Source: Bacteroidota bacterium
GTDB lineage: Bacteria; Bacteroidota; Bacteroidia; Chitinophagales; Saprospiraceae
Direction of reading: 5' to 3'
DNA: 39,622 bases
NCBI GenBank assembly: GCA_024642705.1
Contig: JAHEAQ010000047.1
Location: forward strand, 1 to 39,622
Shown here: positions 30,371 through 38,712 of the stretch, one piece after another
Layout of the letters: every line of letters starts with the position of its first letter
Numbering within the stretch: position 1 is the stretch's first letter
Program-made: the position numbers and the translations under genes
The notes under the pieces: generated by a model
The model's database searches: none
Seen by the model: only the letters and a program-made list of their open reading frames with translations
What the model was told of the DNA's origin: nothing

Positions 30371-31294
30371 ATGAAAAATTTTAATTCCAAAATATTATTC
30401 ATAGCATTAGGTTTTTTAATAACCTTGAATGTTTGTATTGGACAACTTGAATTACCATATAATTCTTCATTAGTATATGGCACAATTACCAATCCAGCGC
30501 ATTCAGAAAAGGATAGTGCTATTCAAATAGTTTTTCTAAATAAAGACCAATGGAATGGAGTAGTCAGAGCTCCAAAATCACAATTAATAAGTGCCAGTAT
30601 TCCAATAAGCAATTTGAGTAAAATAGGAACGAACATTTTTAGAAATACTGCAGGAGTTTCACAAAGATTTAGTTTGGATTTATTTTATAATTATAATTTG
30701 ATCATCAATGAATCCAGTTTAAAATTTGGAATTTTGGCGTCTTTTCAACAAGAGAAAAAAGATTTTACGGATGATGATATTTTGCTTACCGACCCTATTG
30801 AATTAGATCCAACTATTGCTGAAGGAATTATCAATTATACCAGTTTCAATTCAGGTGTAGGGATGCATTATGAAAATGAATATTTTGATTTTGGCTTGAG
30901 CTTTCCTAGACTTCTAGCCAATCGATTGGGACTATTTGGTAGTGAAAATGTAAGCAACAATACTCCAATTTTTACTTATGTTAATGTATATTCAAGATTA
31001 AGGGGCGGATTCGTTTTGAGAAATCGTTTGAATTTGCAATTTGATTCTAATCAATATTCATTGTTTCAATACTTTCTGGGATTCAATTACAGAAACCAAC
31101 TCAATACAGGAGTTCAATTAAATTCTCAAATAACTAATGGCTTTAAAATTCAATCCTTGGATTTTTTAATTTCATTAGCCATTCACAAAAATTTCTCTCT
31201 TGGGCTTTCTTATAGTGTGCCTTTAAGTGCAATTAGACAAGTTACGCCAGGAAGTTTTGAAGTTTTTCTCTCTTATTTGATACCTTTCGAATAA
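30371..31294 (+). CDS. PorP/SprF-family type IX secretion outer-membrane protein
   Basis: 307 residues with a signal peptide (MKNFNSKILFIALGFLITLN and a Gln after the cut). The rest is amphipathic beta strands typical of the PorP/SprF barrel: NPAHSEKDSAIQIVFLNKDQW, SLKFGILASFQQEK, YFDFGLSFPRLLANRLG and KNFSLGLSYSVPLSAIRQ, with a terminal aromatic residue pattern. Known context: sprF lies beside sprB in Flavobacterium and is needed for export of that giant CHU_C-type adhesin. Here it begins one base after the stop of the giant repeat protein, so it is most likely the dedicated partner. The assignment rests on strand pattern and neighbour more than on a sharp motif. Confidence 0.82.
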   Translation: MKNFNSKILFIALGFLITLNVCIGQLELPYNSSLVYGTITNPAHSEKDSAIQIVFLNKDQWNGVVRAPKSQLISASIPISNLSKIGTNIFRNTAGVSQRFSLDLFYNYNLIINESSLKFGILASFQQEKKDFTDDDILLTDPIELDPTIAEGIINYTSFNSGVGMHYENEYFDFGLSFPRLLANRLGLFGSENVSNNTPIFTYVNVYSRLRGGFVLRNRLNLQFDSNQYSLFQYFLGFNYRNQLNTGVQLNSQITNGFKIQSLDFLISLAIHKNFSLGLSYSVPLSAIRQVTPGSFEVFLSYLIPFE

Positions 31295-31306
31295 TAATTA
31301 TTTTTT

Positions 31307-31335
31307 GATGCAACCTTATGAATCTTTTAATGTCT
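31307..31335 (+). promoter_or_regulatory. ECF-type promoter, likely autoregulated
   Basis: GATGCAACCTT (31307-31317) resembles the -35 box of extracytoplasmic-function promoters, and GTCT (31332-31335) the -10, spaced 16 nt apart. The -10 lies about 97 nt upstream of the sigma gene's GTG. The same architecture precedes many ECF operons in Bacteroidota, so the sigma factor probably drives its own operon. Pattern-based. Confidence 0.55.
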
Positions 31336-31431
31336 TTAAAACGATTCATATAGCATGGCAAAGTAAAATTGTTTTTTGAAGAGTTAAAGACGTTTATTTT
31401 CCATTTTATATTAACGAAACCCAAACTTTAA

Positions 31432-31986
31432 GTGAAAGATTTACCGCTTCAAAATGAATTGGTTAGACTATGTATTCGTGGAGATAGAAATTCACAAATC
31501 AGTCTTTATAAAAGCTATTCGAAGGCAATGTATAACATTTGTCTAAGAATGCTTGGCAATAAAATGGATGCAGAAGATGTGTTACAAGGTGCTTTTATTG
31601 ATGTTTTCCAAAATCTGAGTAATTACCGCGGGGATTCTACAATTGGTTCATGGATAAAAAGAATTGTAATCAATAATTGTTTGAATCACATTAAACGAAA
31701 TAAGGTAATTATAGAAGACTTGTCAGATAATGAATACAAGCTTGCAGAGGAAGAAAATGAGCAAAAAATAACCTATAATATTGAAGCAATCCACAAGGCA
31801 ATAATGAGTTTACCTGATGGATATAGAATGGTTTTAAACCTTTACTTATTGGAAGGATATAGTCATGATGAAATTTCAGAAATTTTGAATATTAGCGTGT
31901 CAACATCCAAATCACAATATAGCAGAGCAAGACAAAAATTGAAAGAAATAGTAAAATCAAGAGAGAATTTAAAAATAGAATTATGA
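31432..31986 (+). CDS. ECF RNA polymerase sigma factor
   Basis: 184 residues, starting at GTG 31432; a TAA lies directly upstream in frame, and the next ATG is inside region 2. Region 2 (about 8-75) has SLYKSYSKAMYNICLRMLGN, DAEDVLQGAFIDVFQNL and STIGSWIKRIVINNCLNHIKR, covering -10 recognition. Region 4 (about 125-175) has IMSLPDGYRMVLNLYLLEGY and SHDEISEILNISVSTSKSQY, a helix-turn-helix for -35 binding. Such factors answer envelope signals. The stop overlaps the start of the membrane anti-sigma-like gene by ATGA, as is typical for ECF/anti-sigma pairs. Target genes cannot be told beyond the operon itself. Confidence 0.93.
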   Translation: MKDLPLQNELVRLCIRGDRNSQISLYKSYSKAMYNICLRMLGNKMDAEDVLQGAFIDVFQNLSNYRGDSTIGSWIKRIVINNCLNHIKRNKVIIEDLSDNEYKLAEEENEQKITYNIEAIHKAIMSLPDGYRMVLNLYLLEGYSHDEISEILNISVSTSKSQYSRARQKLKEIVKSRENLKIEL

Positions 31987-32519
31987 AAGATCAATTAGAA
32001 GATTTTATCAAAAATAATAGATCAGCCTTTGATATTGATGAGCCAAGTCCGATGGTTTGGGCTGGCGTGGAACGTAGTTTTAGAAGAAATAAACTAAAAA
32101 AAATAATTAGATTTTCTGGCATAGCAGCTTCTATATTAATATTAATATCTGCTGGTTACTTTATGGGCTTGAGAAATGGAAACGGTCAGATTAATGAATC
32201 TTTGTTTGCAAATGAAGTACAATACAATGATTTTCAAGAAGCTCAAAACTTTTACACAAAAGAAATTGATAACAAAATGGTTGAGGTAAAAGATTTAGGC
32301 GTCGAAAGCGACGTGCAAAATGATTTAATCCAACTAGATGAAATATATAACGATTTGAAAAAAGAAATGCTCAACGCTCAATATAAAGACAAAGAATTAC
32401 TGATTAATCTAATGATTAATAATTATAGAACAAAAATAGAAATCCTTGAAAGGATTATAGGTAAAACGAAAAATTCTCCACAATCAAAAACGCAAAATAA
32501 TGAAACTATTAGTATTTAA
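31983..32519 (+). CDS. Probable membrane anti-sigma factor
   Basis: 178 residues with one membrane helix (about 41-61, IIRFSGIAASILILISAGYF), a cytoplasmic N-terminal part starting MKDQLEDFIKNNRSAFDIDEP and a C-terminal helical periplasmic region. No zinc-binding HxxxCxxC motif is seen, so it is not a ZAS-type anti-sigma. The N-terminal FIxxNRxAFDxxxPSPxVW pattern is common in the membrane proteins that follow ECF sigma genes in Bacteroidota. It begins by ATGA overlap with the sigma gene and overlaps the downstream gene by 20 bp, so all three are coupled. Anti-sigma role is inferred from context. Confidence 0.7.
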   Translation: MKDQLEDFIKNNRSAFDIDEPSPMVWAGVERSFRRNKLKKIIRFSGIAASILILISAGYFMGLRNGNGQINESLFANEVQYNDFQEAQNFYTKEIDNKMVEVKDLGVESDVQNDLIQLDEIYNDLKKEMLNAQYKDKELLINLMINNYRTKIEILERIIGKTKNSPQSKTQNNETISI

Positions 32520-33600
32520 TTTCCTACTTATTTTTATGGCTGCTACGAGTTTATCGGCAAGCGAAATAATTATAAAGCAGGATTTCGATAAAGTTATCAA
32601 TAAAGAATTTCCCATAAGTCAAAACGGAACTTTCGATGTTTCAAACAAATACGGATCCATCAATATAACTGAATGGGAGAAAAATGCTGTTGATATTAAA
32701 GTAATCATATCAGTAAAAGCAAGCTCACAATCCAAAGCTGATGACGTTTTCAATAGGATTAAAATTAATTTTAGCAATGATGCTGGCTATGTAAGTGCGA
32801 AAACTGAAATTGAAAGTGGCTCCTCTTCATGGTTCTCTTGGGGAAGTGACAGTGATTTTCAAATCAATTATGAAGTAAAAATGCCTAAATCGCTTCATTT
32901 GAAACTATCCAACAAATATGGGAATGCTTATTTCCCGAATTTATCAAATGGTGCTGAAATAACAATAGGTTATGGAGATTTGAAAATGCGATCTATTAAA
33001 GGTGAAACTAAACTTGATCTTTCATATGGAAATGCATCTTTTGAGAATCTTGATGCCTTTAATGTGGAAATGAAATATTCTAATTTAAATGGTGAAAAAA
33101 CACAAGATTTAAGAATTGACAGCAAATACTCTAAAATTGTAGTCAATAATGCTAATGATATCAAAAGTACTACCAAATACGACACCTATAGATTGGGTGT
33201 GATTCATGATTTTTCCAATGAAGGTGGTTATGATAATTTTACCATAAAAGAAGCAAATAATCTTACCATAAGTTCAAAATATACCGACCTAAATGTAGAG
33301 AATTTAAAAGGAAATTTAAAGTCCGACTTGAAATTTGGACATATAAATATAAATAAATTAACGTGTAATAATGGCTCCGTAGAATTCAATACTTCTTATG
33401 TCGAAGTTGAAATAGGAATGGATGGTTGTATGAATTACGATATTGAATTTGAAGGAAATTACACAGATTTTGATAGTTCTAGGTCCATGAAAACCAATTC
33501 AAATAAAGATGGACATCAGTCTACAATAAAAGCTAAGAATGGAACAGGAGGAAGAAAAATGATTTTCGACATGAGTTATGGAAGATTGAAGTTTAATTAA
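32500..33600 (+). CDS. Secreted beta-helix (DUF4097/GIN-type) protein of an ECF operon
   Basis: 366 residues with a signal peptide (MKLLVFNFLLIFMAATSLSA). The body is a right-handed parallel beta-helix of short repeats such as SNKYGSINITEWEK, LSNKYGNAYFPNLSNGAEIT, YGDLKMRSIKGETKLDLSYG, KYSNLNGEKTQDLRIDSKYS and NLTISSKYTDLNVENL, the pattern of DUF4097 or head-GIN adhesin-like proteins. Function is unknown; such proteins in ECF operons may sense or protect the envelope. It overlaps the anti-sigma gene by 20 bp and is followed by a strong terminator, closing the operon. Confidence 0.78.
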   Translation: MKLLVFNFLLIFMAATSLSASEIIIKQDFDKVINKEFPISQNGTFDVSNKYGSINITEWEKNAVDIKVIISVKASSQSKADDVFNRIKINFSNDAGYVSAKTEIESGSSSWFSWGSDSDFQINYEVKMPKSLHLKLSNKYGNAYFPNLSNGAEITIGYGDLKMRSIKGETKLDLSYGNASFENLDAFNVEMKYSNLNGEKTQDLRIDSKYSKIVVNNANDIKSTTKYDTYRLGVIHDFSNEGGYDNFTIKEANNLTISSKYTDLNVENLKGNLKSDLKFGHININKLTCNNGSVEFNTSYVEVEIGMDGCMNYDIEFEGNYTDFDSSRSMKTNSNKDGHQSTIKAKNGTGGRKMIFDMSYGRLKFN

Positions 33601-33619
33601 ATTTTAGTAAATAATATAT

Positions 33620-33650
33620 AAAAGGAGATCAGTTTTGGTCTCCTTTTTTG
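33620..33650 (+). terminator. Rho-independent terminator of the ECF operon
   Basis: Stem AAAAGGAGATC (33620-33630) with GGTCTCCTTTT (33637-33647), one G-T pair, a 6-nt loop, and a T-run. It lies 20 nt after the operon's last stop. Confidence 0.85.
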
Positions 33651-33781
33651 TTTATAAGAATTAAGATTTAATAGCCAGTTATAAAAAAAATGATAGTTTG
33701 AATATTGGATGATTTTATTAATCTTTCTATTTCAAGATGCCTTCCATAAGATTTTTTATATTGCGATATATATAATAAATT

Positions 33782-35194
33782 ATGAAAATAAAATTCTGTG
33801 GAGCAGCAAGAAATGTAACTGGAAGTTCACATTTATTGACACTTGATAATGGCTACCAAATTCTTTTGGACTGTGGCTTATACCAAGGCAGTGGGTTGAG
33901 TGTTTGGGAAAATAATAATAAATGGGAATTTGACCCTACTTCAATAGATGCAATGATATTATCCCATGCGCATATAGATCATTGTGGAAGAATTCCTCAA
34001 TTGGTGAAGGCAGGCTTTTCAGGTGATATCATTTGCACACATGCGACCAGGTCCCTCTGTGGTATTATGTTATTGGATAGTGCAAAAATTCAAGAACGAG
34101 ATGTAGAGTGGTATAATAAAAAAATACAAAGTAAAAAGAGTAAAAAAGGGCAGAAATTAAGAGTTCCTTTATACATCAGTGAAGATGTTTTTCCAGCAAT
34201 GAATTTATATGTAGGTGGTTCATACAATCGATGGATTCATGTTACTGAGGGTGTTGATGTTTATTTCTCCGATGCTGGACATATTTTAGGAAGTGCAAGT
34301 GTAACACTTAGGATTAAAGAAAATGGAAAAACAAGAATGTTTGGATTCACTGGAGATATTGGTCGTCCAGACAGACCTATTCTCAGGGACCCGGCACCAA
34401 TGCCAGAAGTTGAATACCTGGTTTGTGAGTCAACGTATGGAGACAAGGAACATGAAGATAAGCCAGCGCAGTCTGAAAAATTTCTTGCAGTTATCAAGGA
34501 AACTTGTTTGATAAAAAAAGGCAAATTAATCATTCCAGCATTTAGTGTTGGAAGGACTCAAGAATTGGTTTATATGTTGGATCAAATGTATTCCAATGGA
34601 ATTCTTCCAAGAATACCGGTTTATGTAGATAGTCCGCTTGCCGTGAATGCCACCATAGTTTTTGGTTCACACCCTGAATGTTTTGATAATGATTTGCACG
34701 AATATTTGCTAATTGATGATAATCCATTTGGATTTAATCATTTAACCTATGTTAAAGATGTAGCAACTTCAAAATGGCTGAATGAGTCTAAAGATCCATG
34801 TATTATCATAAGCTCTTCAGGGATGATGAACGCAGGAAGAGTAAAACATCATCTTTTTCATAATATTGATAATCCAAAAAATACCTTTTTAATCGTGGGA
34901 TATTGTTCTCCAGAAACGCCAGGAGGTATGTTAAGAGACGGAATTACTCAAATGAAAATATTTGGTGAAATGAAACAAGTAAGGGCTCAAGTTGAAATTA
35001 TGGATTCTTTTTCTGCTCATGCTGATAGAAAGGAAATAATTAATTTTATTGACAATCAAAAAAACAAAGTGAAGAAAATATTTTTGGTTCATGGAGAAAT
35101 TGATAGGCAGTTGAAATTTAAAGATTACCTCGATGAGCATGGTTTTCCAAACGTTGAAATTCCAGAATTAGGTCAGGAATTTGAATTAAACTAA
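33782..35194 (+). CDS. MBL-fold beta-CASP hydrolase with RNA-specificity domain
   Basis: 470 residues, cytoplasmic. The metal-binding motif HAHIDH is at 62-67 (MILSHAHIDHCGRIPQLVKA). Other blocks: DAGHILGSASVTL with a further metal His, FTGDIGRPDRPILRDP, PAFSVGRTQELVYML of the beta-CASP insertion, IISSSGMMNAGRV, and MDSFSAHADRKEI (His413), the C-terminal RMMBL motif. This layout matches the CPSF73/YSH1-like bacterial branch that cleaves RNA. Endo- or exonuclease activity is inferred from the family. It is flanked by terminator and gap, so it is transcribed alone. Confidence 0.92.
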   Translation: MKIKFCGAARNVTGSSHLLTLDNGYQILLDCGLYQGSGLSVWENNNKWEFDPTSIDAMILSHAHIDHCGRIPQLVKAGFSGDIICTHATRSLCGIMLLDSAKIQERDVEWYNKKIQSKKSKKGQKLRVPLYISEDVFPAMNLYVGGSYNRWIHVTEGVDVYFSDAGHILGSASVTLRIKENGKTRMFGFTGDIGRPDRPILRDPAPMPEVEYLVCESTYGDKEHEDKPAQSEKFLAVIKETCLIKKGKLIIPAFSVGRTQELVYMLDQMYSNGILPRIPVYVDSPLAVNATIVFGSHPECFDNDLHEYLLIDDNPFGFNHLTYVKDVATSKWLNESKDPCIIISSSGMMNAGRVKHHLFHNIDNPKNTFLIVGYCSPETPGGMLRDGITQMKIFGEMKQVRAQVEIMDSFSAHADRKEIINFIDNQKNKVKKIFLVHGEIDRQLKFKDYLDEHGFPNVEIPELGQEFELN

Positions 35195-35517
35195 TCAAAT
35201 CAAGAATTAATCTTTATTTCAGGACGTTTATTTTAGGTCAAGTTATTCACATATTTAAAAAAGCAAAGTCACCAGCAAAACCTAAATAATTCATTAGAAA
35301 TTATTAATAAGATAACAGATAGCAATAAAATAAGCCATTTATTGGTTGAATCATAATTACCAAGATGGTGAATACAACAAATCTATGAGAACTTCTTATT
35401 TTGAATTTATTTCAACTTTTGAGGGATTTTCTATACCGATTTGTGGATTTATATCCCATTTTGCTAGGAAAGAAGGATAATTGACAACAGATATTGTTCT
35501 AAATTTTGAGGAAGATT
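35195..35517. other. Non-coding gap with no recognisable feature
   Basis: 323 bases between the beta-CASP gene and the envelope protein gene. It is AT-rich with only a short AT-only inverted repeat near 35285-35305 and a 31-codon open frame (35385-35480) that I do not accept. No promoter box or terminator is clear enough to call; the promoter for the downstream pair presumably lies here. Confidence 0.6.
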
Positions 35518-37017
35518 ATGCGCATTAGTCAACTTTTTATTCTTATAATTTCATCGATTGTATTACAAAAATGCACAGTGCCTTCCATTTCTGACATAGA
35601 ATTAAATGGTAATTATGCGGTTCCCCTTGTAAATTCAAAATTAAAAATTGCAGAATTTCTTAACTCGAATTCCAATACTAATATCAAAGTAAATAGCGAT
35701 GGAACTTTAAGCTTATTATACAATACTCAATTAATTAACCAATCTATATCTGAATTGTTACCATCTATTTCTAGCATTGGCGAAATCTTGATTCAGGATA
35801 CAATCGTAAAATTCCCATTGAATACCTCAGATGATTTCATTCTCCAGAAAGCCATTTTTATGGGTGATGAGATGAGATTTAGATATACATCCATCATTCC
35901 GGAAGATATTTCTATTAATATGAAAATTCCAGAATTAACATTGGATGGTAAAATGCTTAATTTTGATTTTGTCCTAAAATACAATGGAGAAATTCCTTTT
36001 ACTGCATTTACCGAATCAATTGATCTAAATGGGTATGAATTTAATTCAAGCGATAATAATCTGACCATTAAATACGATGCTAGAACTCAGGCTGGACAAA
36101 GAATTTTATTAGATTATGCGGCTATGAGCTTCAATGAGTTGGTATTTTCATATGGAGAAGGAAGTGCAAAGCGGACAGAAAATTCGCTTTTAGGTAATTT
36201 AGTCCCCATAAATGTATTTTCTGCATGGAAAAGTGGCATTTTAGAGTTTGACGATCCAAAAATTAATTTCACCATTGCACATTCTTATGGATTTCCAATT
36301 TCGCTACGAATTAATGCAGTTGAATTAACACTGCTTGATGGATCCGTGAAGCAATTATCAGGATCAATGGTAGGGAATGAAATTGCTGTAAATTTTCCAA
36401 GTAATAATGAAATTGATGTATTGAAAGAGACATCTTTTACCTTTGATAAATCTAATTCGAACATCAATGTTTTATTCAATGAAAAAGTAAAAACCGTTGA
36501 TTACAGAGTAGATGCAATATTGAATCCGTCTGATGATTTGGAAATTGTAGGCTTTGTAACTGATAAAAGTAATTTTACATTGGATGTTGATGTTGAATTA
36601 CCATTGAGGCAGAAAATTCAAGATCTTGTGATCAAGGATACTATTGAAATTGGTGAATTAGATTTTGGAAAAATTTCAAACGCCGAATTTAAAATCATTA
36701 CTTCAAACAGTTACCCAGTTTCATTAAAATTCAAAATGATTTTTCTAGATGAAACAAATAATGAGCTATTTAGATTTTTTGAAACTGAACCATATGTCCT
36801 TGATGCTGGTAAGCTTCAGAATGATGGTACTACGGTTCAATCTGAAGAGGTTATTCGTTTTCAAAATTTAAACGCAGAAGATTTAGCAAAATTGAAATTG
36901 GCAAGAAAAGTATTCATTGAATCGGAATTTGACAACTCAAATCCTGATTTTGAGTTTCTAACCTTTTATTCAAATCAATATTTAGAATTAAGAATGGGTT
37001 TAATTTTCTCATTATGA
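35518..37017 (+). CDS. Probable envelope protein of unknown function (coupled to a DUF5723 barrel)
   Basis: About 499 residues from the ATG at 35518, which has a GAGGAAG purine stretch just upstream; an in-frame TTG at 35506 would extend it by four. The N-terminus (MRISQLFILIISSIVLQKCT) is a signal sequence with Cys after a hydrophobic core, possibly a lipoprotein site, although Lys directly before the Cys is not canonical. The body is beta-rich and acidic, opening with NGNYAVPLVNSKLKIAEFL, a pattern I loosely recall from other Bacteroidota secreted proteins (xxFAVPLxNxxxxLxDLL). No known catalytic motif is seen. It overlaps the DUF5723-like gene by ATGA, so the two are translated together and probably act together at the outer membrane. 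Confidence 0.72.
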   Translation: MRISQLFILIISSIVLQKCTVPSISDIELNGNYAVPLVNSKLKIAEFLNSNSNTNIKVNSDGTLSLLYNTQLINQSISELLPSISSIGEILIQDTIVKFPLNTSDDFILQKAIFMGDEMRFRYTSIIPEDISINMKIPELTLDGKMLNFDFVLKYNGEIPFTAFTESIDLNGYEFNSSDNNLTIKYDARTQAGQRILLDYAAMSFNELVFSYGEGSAKRTENSLLGNLVPINVFSAWKSGILEFDDPKINFTIAHSYGFPISLRINAVELTLLDGSVKQLSGSMVGNEIAVNFPSNNEIDVLKETSFTFDKSNSNINVLFNEKVKTVDYRVDAILNPSDDLEIVGFVTDKSNFTLDVDVELPLRQKIQDLVIKDTIEIGELDFGKISNAEFKIITSNSYPVSLKFKMIFLDETNNELFRFFETEPYVLDAGKLQNDGTTVQSEEVIRFQNLNAEDLAKLKLARKVFIESEFDNSNPDFEFLTFYSNQYLELRMGLIFSL

Positions 37018-38294
37018 TTGAAAAATTAATAGTAATTTTTATTTTTTTAGGGGTGTCATTAGGGTTAAATGCGCAACAAGAAATTGGAACTTATTTTTTT
37101 CAGGGATTGCATCAAAGTGCTGCTTTAAATCCCGCTTTTGATGCAGGCACCAAAACAATAATTGGATTACCTTCCGGATTTGCAATGTTCCACCAAAACG
37201 GTTATTCTATCCGTAGTATTTTAAAAGGTCAAATTTATGATTTGGTAGGTACGAAAAAGAACCAAATGCTAATAGGAGGTGAAATTTCTCTTTTGAAAGT
37301 GAGTGTAAAATCAAAATCATTGAGATATAATTTTGCTCATAATTATAAAGTGTTTTCAGACCTTCAATTGACCAATCCATTGCTTTTTCTTATTACTAAT
37401 GGAAATGCTTCAGTTATTGGTGGAAAAATAAATTTTTCTCCAAATTGGAATTATAATTTATATAGTGAGACTTTATTTGGTGTTTCTTTTTCAGGTCCCT
37501 TATCGTGGGGTGCAAATTTTAAAATTCTTAATGGAATCCAAAATATTTCCACGGATCAAAGCTCTTTTGAATTAAAAGTAAATGACGATATTTATCAACT
37601 TGAATTGAATAGTTCATTCATTCTAAATTCTTCTTTTCCTATAGATTTTTCAAAACTCAAAGAAACTAAACTCCTTTCTTTCGATTTATTTCCAAATAAT
37701 TTTGGAGTAGCTTTGGATTTCGGTGTTTCCTATACTTATGACAAATTTAATTTTTCAGCAAGCGTTCTGGATATTGGATATATGCGATGGAATGAACAAG
37801 TGCATAATTATAAATCTGAAAGTAAAATAGTTTTTGAGGGAGTAGAAATTTCAGATTTAATAGGCCAAGATTTTAGATTCCTAGACACTTTGGGGCAAAT
37901 TTTTGATTTTATTTCAACAGAAGGAAGTTATCGTAAATTTATTCCCACAAAATTTTATAGCAATATTAATTATCACCTTAATGATAAATATGTAGTTGGT
38001 GCTTTATTTTATGGACATTCTAGTTATGGCAAATTCAACAGTGCATTTTCATTAAATCTTCAAAGACATTGGCAAAAGAATCATGGATTTTCTGTCCAAT
38101 ACAGCGTGATTGATCGTAATTTTCTAAATATTGGGCTAAGTGGATTTACAAGCCTAGGCCCTATTCAATTGTATGGAACATTTGATAATGTTTTGGGATT
38201 CTTGAATGTGTTGGGGTCAGAAAATGTAAATGCAAGAATTGGGTTGAATTTGATTTTTGGCAAAGAATTAAAACAACCCAATTTGAAAGTTTAA
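37014..38294 (+). CDS. DUF5723-like outer-membrane beta-barrel protein
   Basis: 426 residues with a signal peptide (MIEKLIVIFIFLGVSLGLNA). The mature N-terminus, TYFFQGLHQSAALNPAFDAG then TIIGLPSGFAMFHQNGYSI, matches the DUF5723 opening (a list-of-N-P motif, then IGLP and an NG...R stretch). Amphipathic strands with aromatic ends follow to the C-terminus (YSVIDRNFLNIGLSGFTSLG, NARIGLNLIFGKELKQ), so it is likely a porin-like barrel related in style to PorP/SprF proteins. Function is unknown. The ATGA overlap with the preceding gene implies coupled synthesis. Confidence 0.8.
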   Translation: MIEKLIVIFIFLGVSLGLNAQQEIGTYFFQGLHQSAALNPAFDAGTKTIIGLPSGFAMFHQNGYSIRSILKGQIYDLVGTKKNQMLIGGEISLLKVSVKSKSLRYNFAHNYKVFSDLQLTNPLLFLITNGNASVIGGKINFSPNWNYNLYSETLFGVSFSGPLSWGANFKILNGIQNISTDQSSFELKVNDDIYQLELNSSFILNSSFPIDFSKLKETKLLSFDLFPNNFGVALDFGVSYTYDKFNFSASVLDIGYMRWNEQVHNYKSESKIVFEGVEISDLIGQDFRFLDTLGQIFDFISTEGSYRKFIPTKFYSNINYHLNDKYVVGALFYGHSSYGKFNSAFSLNLQRHWQKNHGFSVQYSVIDRNFLNIGLSGFTSLGPIQLYGTFDNVLGFLNVLGSENVNARIGLNLIFGKELKQPNLKV

Positions 38295-38422
38295 CAATGG
38301 TTCAACCCACCAAAAAATTAGGATTCAGTTACTTTCTTGCTTTAATGTCTTCAAGCATATATTTCAATATGTAATATGTATTATTCATTTTCTTATATTC
38401 ACTTTATCATTGAATTTATTTA

Positions 38423-38662
38423 AACCTGCATTATGCATTGGGGGTTCGCAATTAGACTTGAAATGACCATAAAAAATGAACGAACGATGCAAAGCAATTT
38501 TAACGAAATTAAAATAGGGAGAGAACCGACAGAAAACCTGTCGGAAGGGATGGCCTGATTAAATCATAGTTACCACTAAGGTGCATGACCAAAACTTAGT
38601 GCAGCGGTATATTTTGCAGTCATTTCCAGTAGGAATAGAATGTCTAATGCATAATGCGGGTT
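38423..38662. mobile_element. Candidate small inverted-repeat element (MITE-like or IS relic)
   Basis: AACCTGCATTATGCATT (38423-38439) and its near-exact complement AATGCATAATGCGGGTT (38646-38662) face each other 240 bp apart with one mismatch in 17. The enclosed DNA has a denser, less AT-rich texture than its flanks and a 7-bp internal hairpin (CCGACAG/CTGTCGG, 38526-38544). No transposase frame and no clean target duplication are visible. Part of each arm (TGCAT-T-ATGCA) is itself palindromic, which reduces the weight of the match. The bases from 38295 to 38422 show nothing recognisable. Confidence 0.45.
38526..38544. repeat. Hairpin inside the inverted-repeat element
   Basis: CCGACAG and CTGTCGG pair perfectly over 7 bp with an AAAAC loop. 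No T-run follows. Its central position in the 240-bp unit suggests it belongs to that element. Confidence 0.55.
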
Positions 38663-38670
38663 AAAGCCTC

Positions 38671-38687
38671 TTAGAATAAAATTCTAA
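38671..38687. promoter_or_regulatory. Short perfect inverted repeat upstream of the metalloprotease
   Basis: TTAGAAT and ATTCTAA are separated by AAA, ending 25 nt before the ATG at 38713. It could be an operator or a chance AT palindrome. Confidence 0.3.
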
Positions 38688-38712
38688 CATTGCTATTTTG
38701 AAGTTATTAATT

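Noticed and set aside
35385-35480. 31-codon frame in the gap before the envelope protein pair
   Set aside because: Too short, Phe/Ile-rich and without a recognisable pattern; frames of this length are expected by chance.
38436-38455. GGGGGTTCGCAATTA segment resembling a tRNA T-arm
   Set aside because: No matching acceptor, D-arm or anticodon arm at the proper distances.
38463-38558. 31-codon frame inside the inverted-repeat element
   Set aside because: It runs through the internal hairpin and has no recognised similarity; possibly a transposase remnant, but that cannot be supported from sequence alone.
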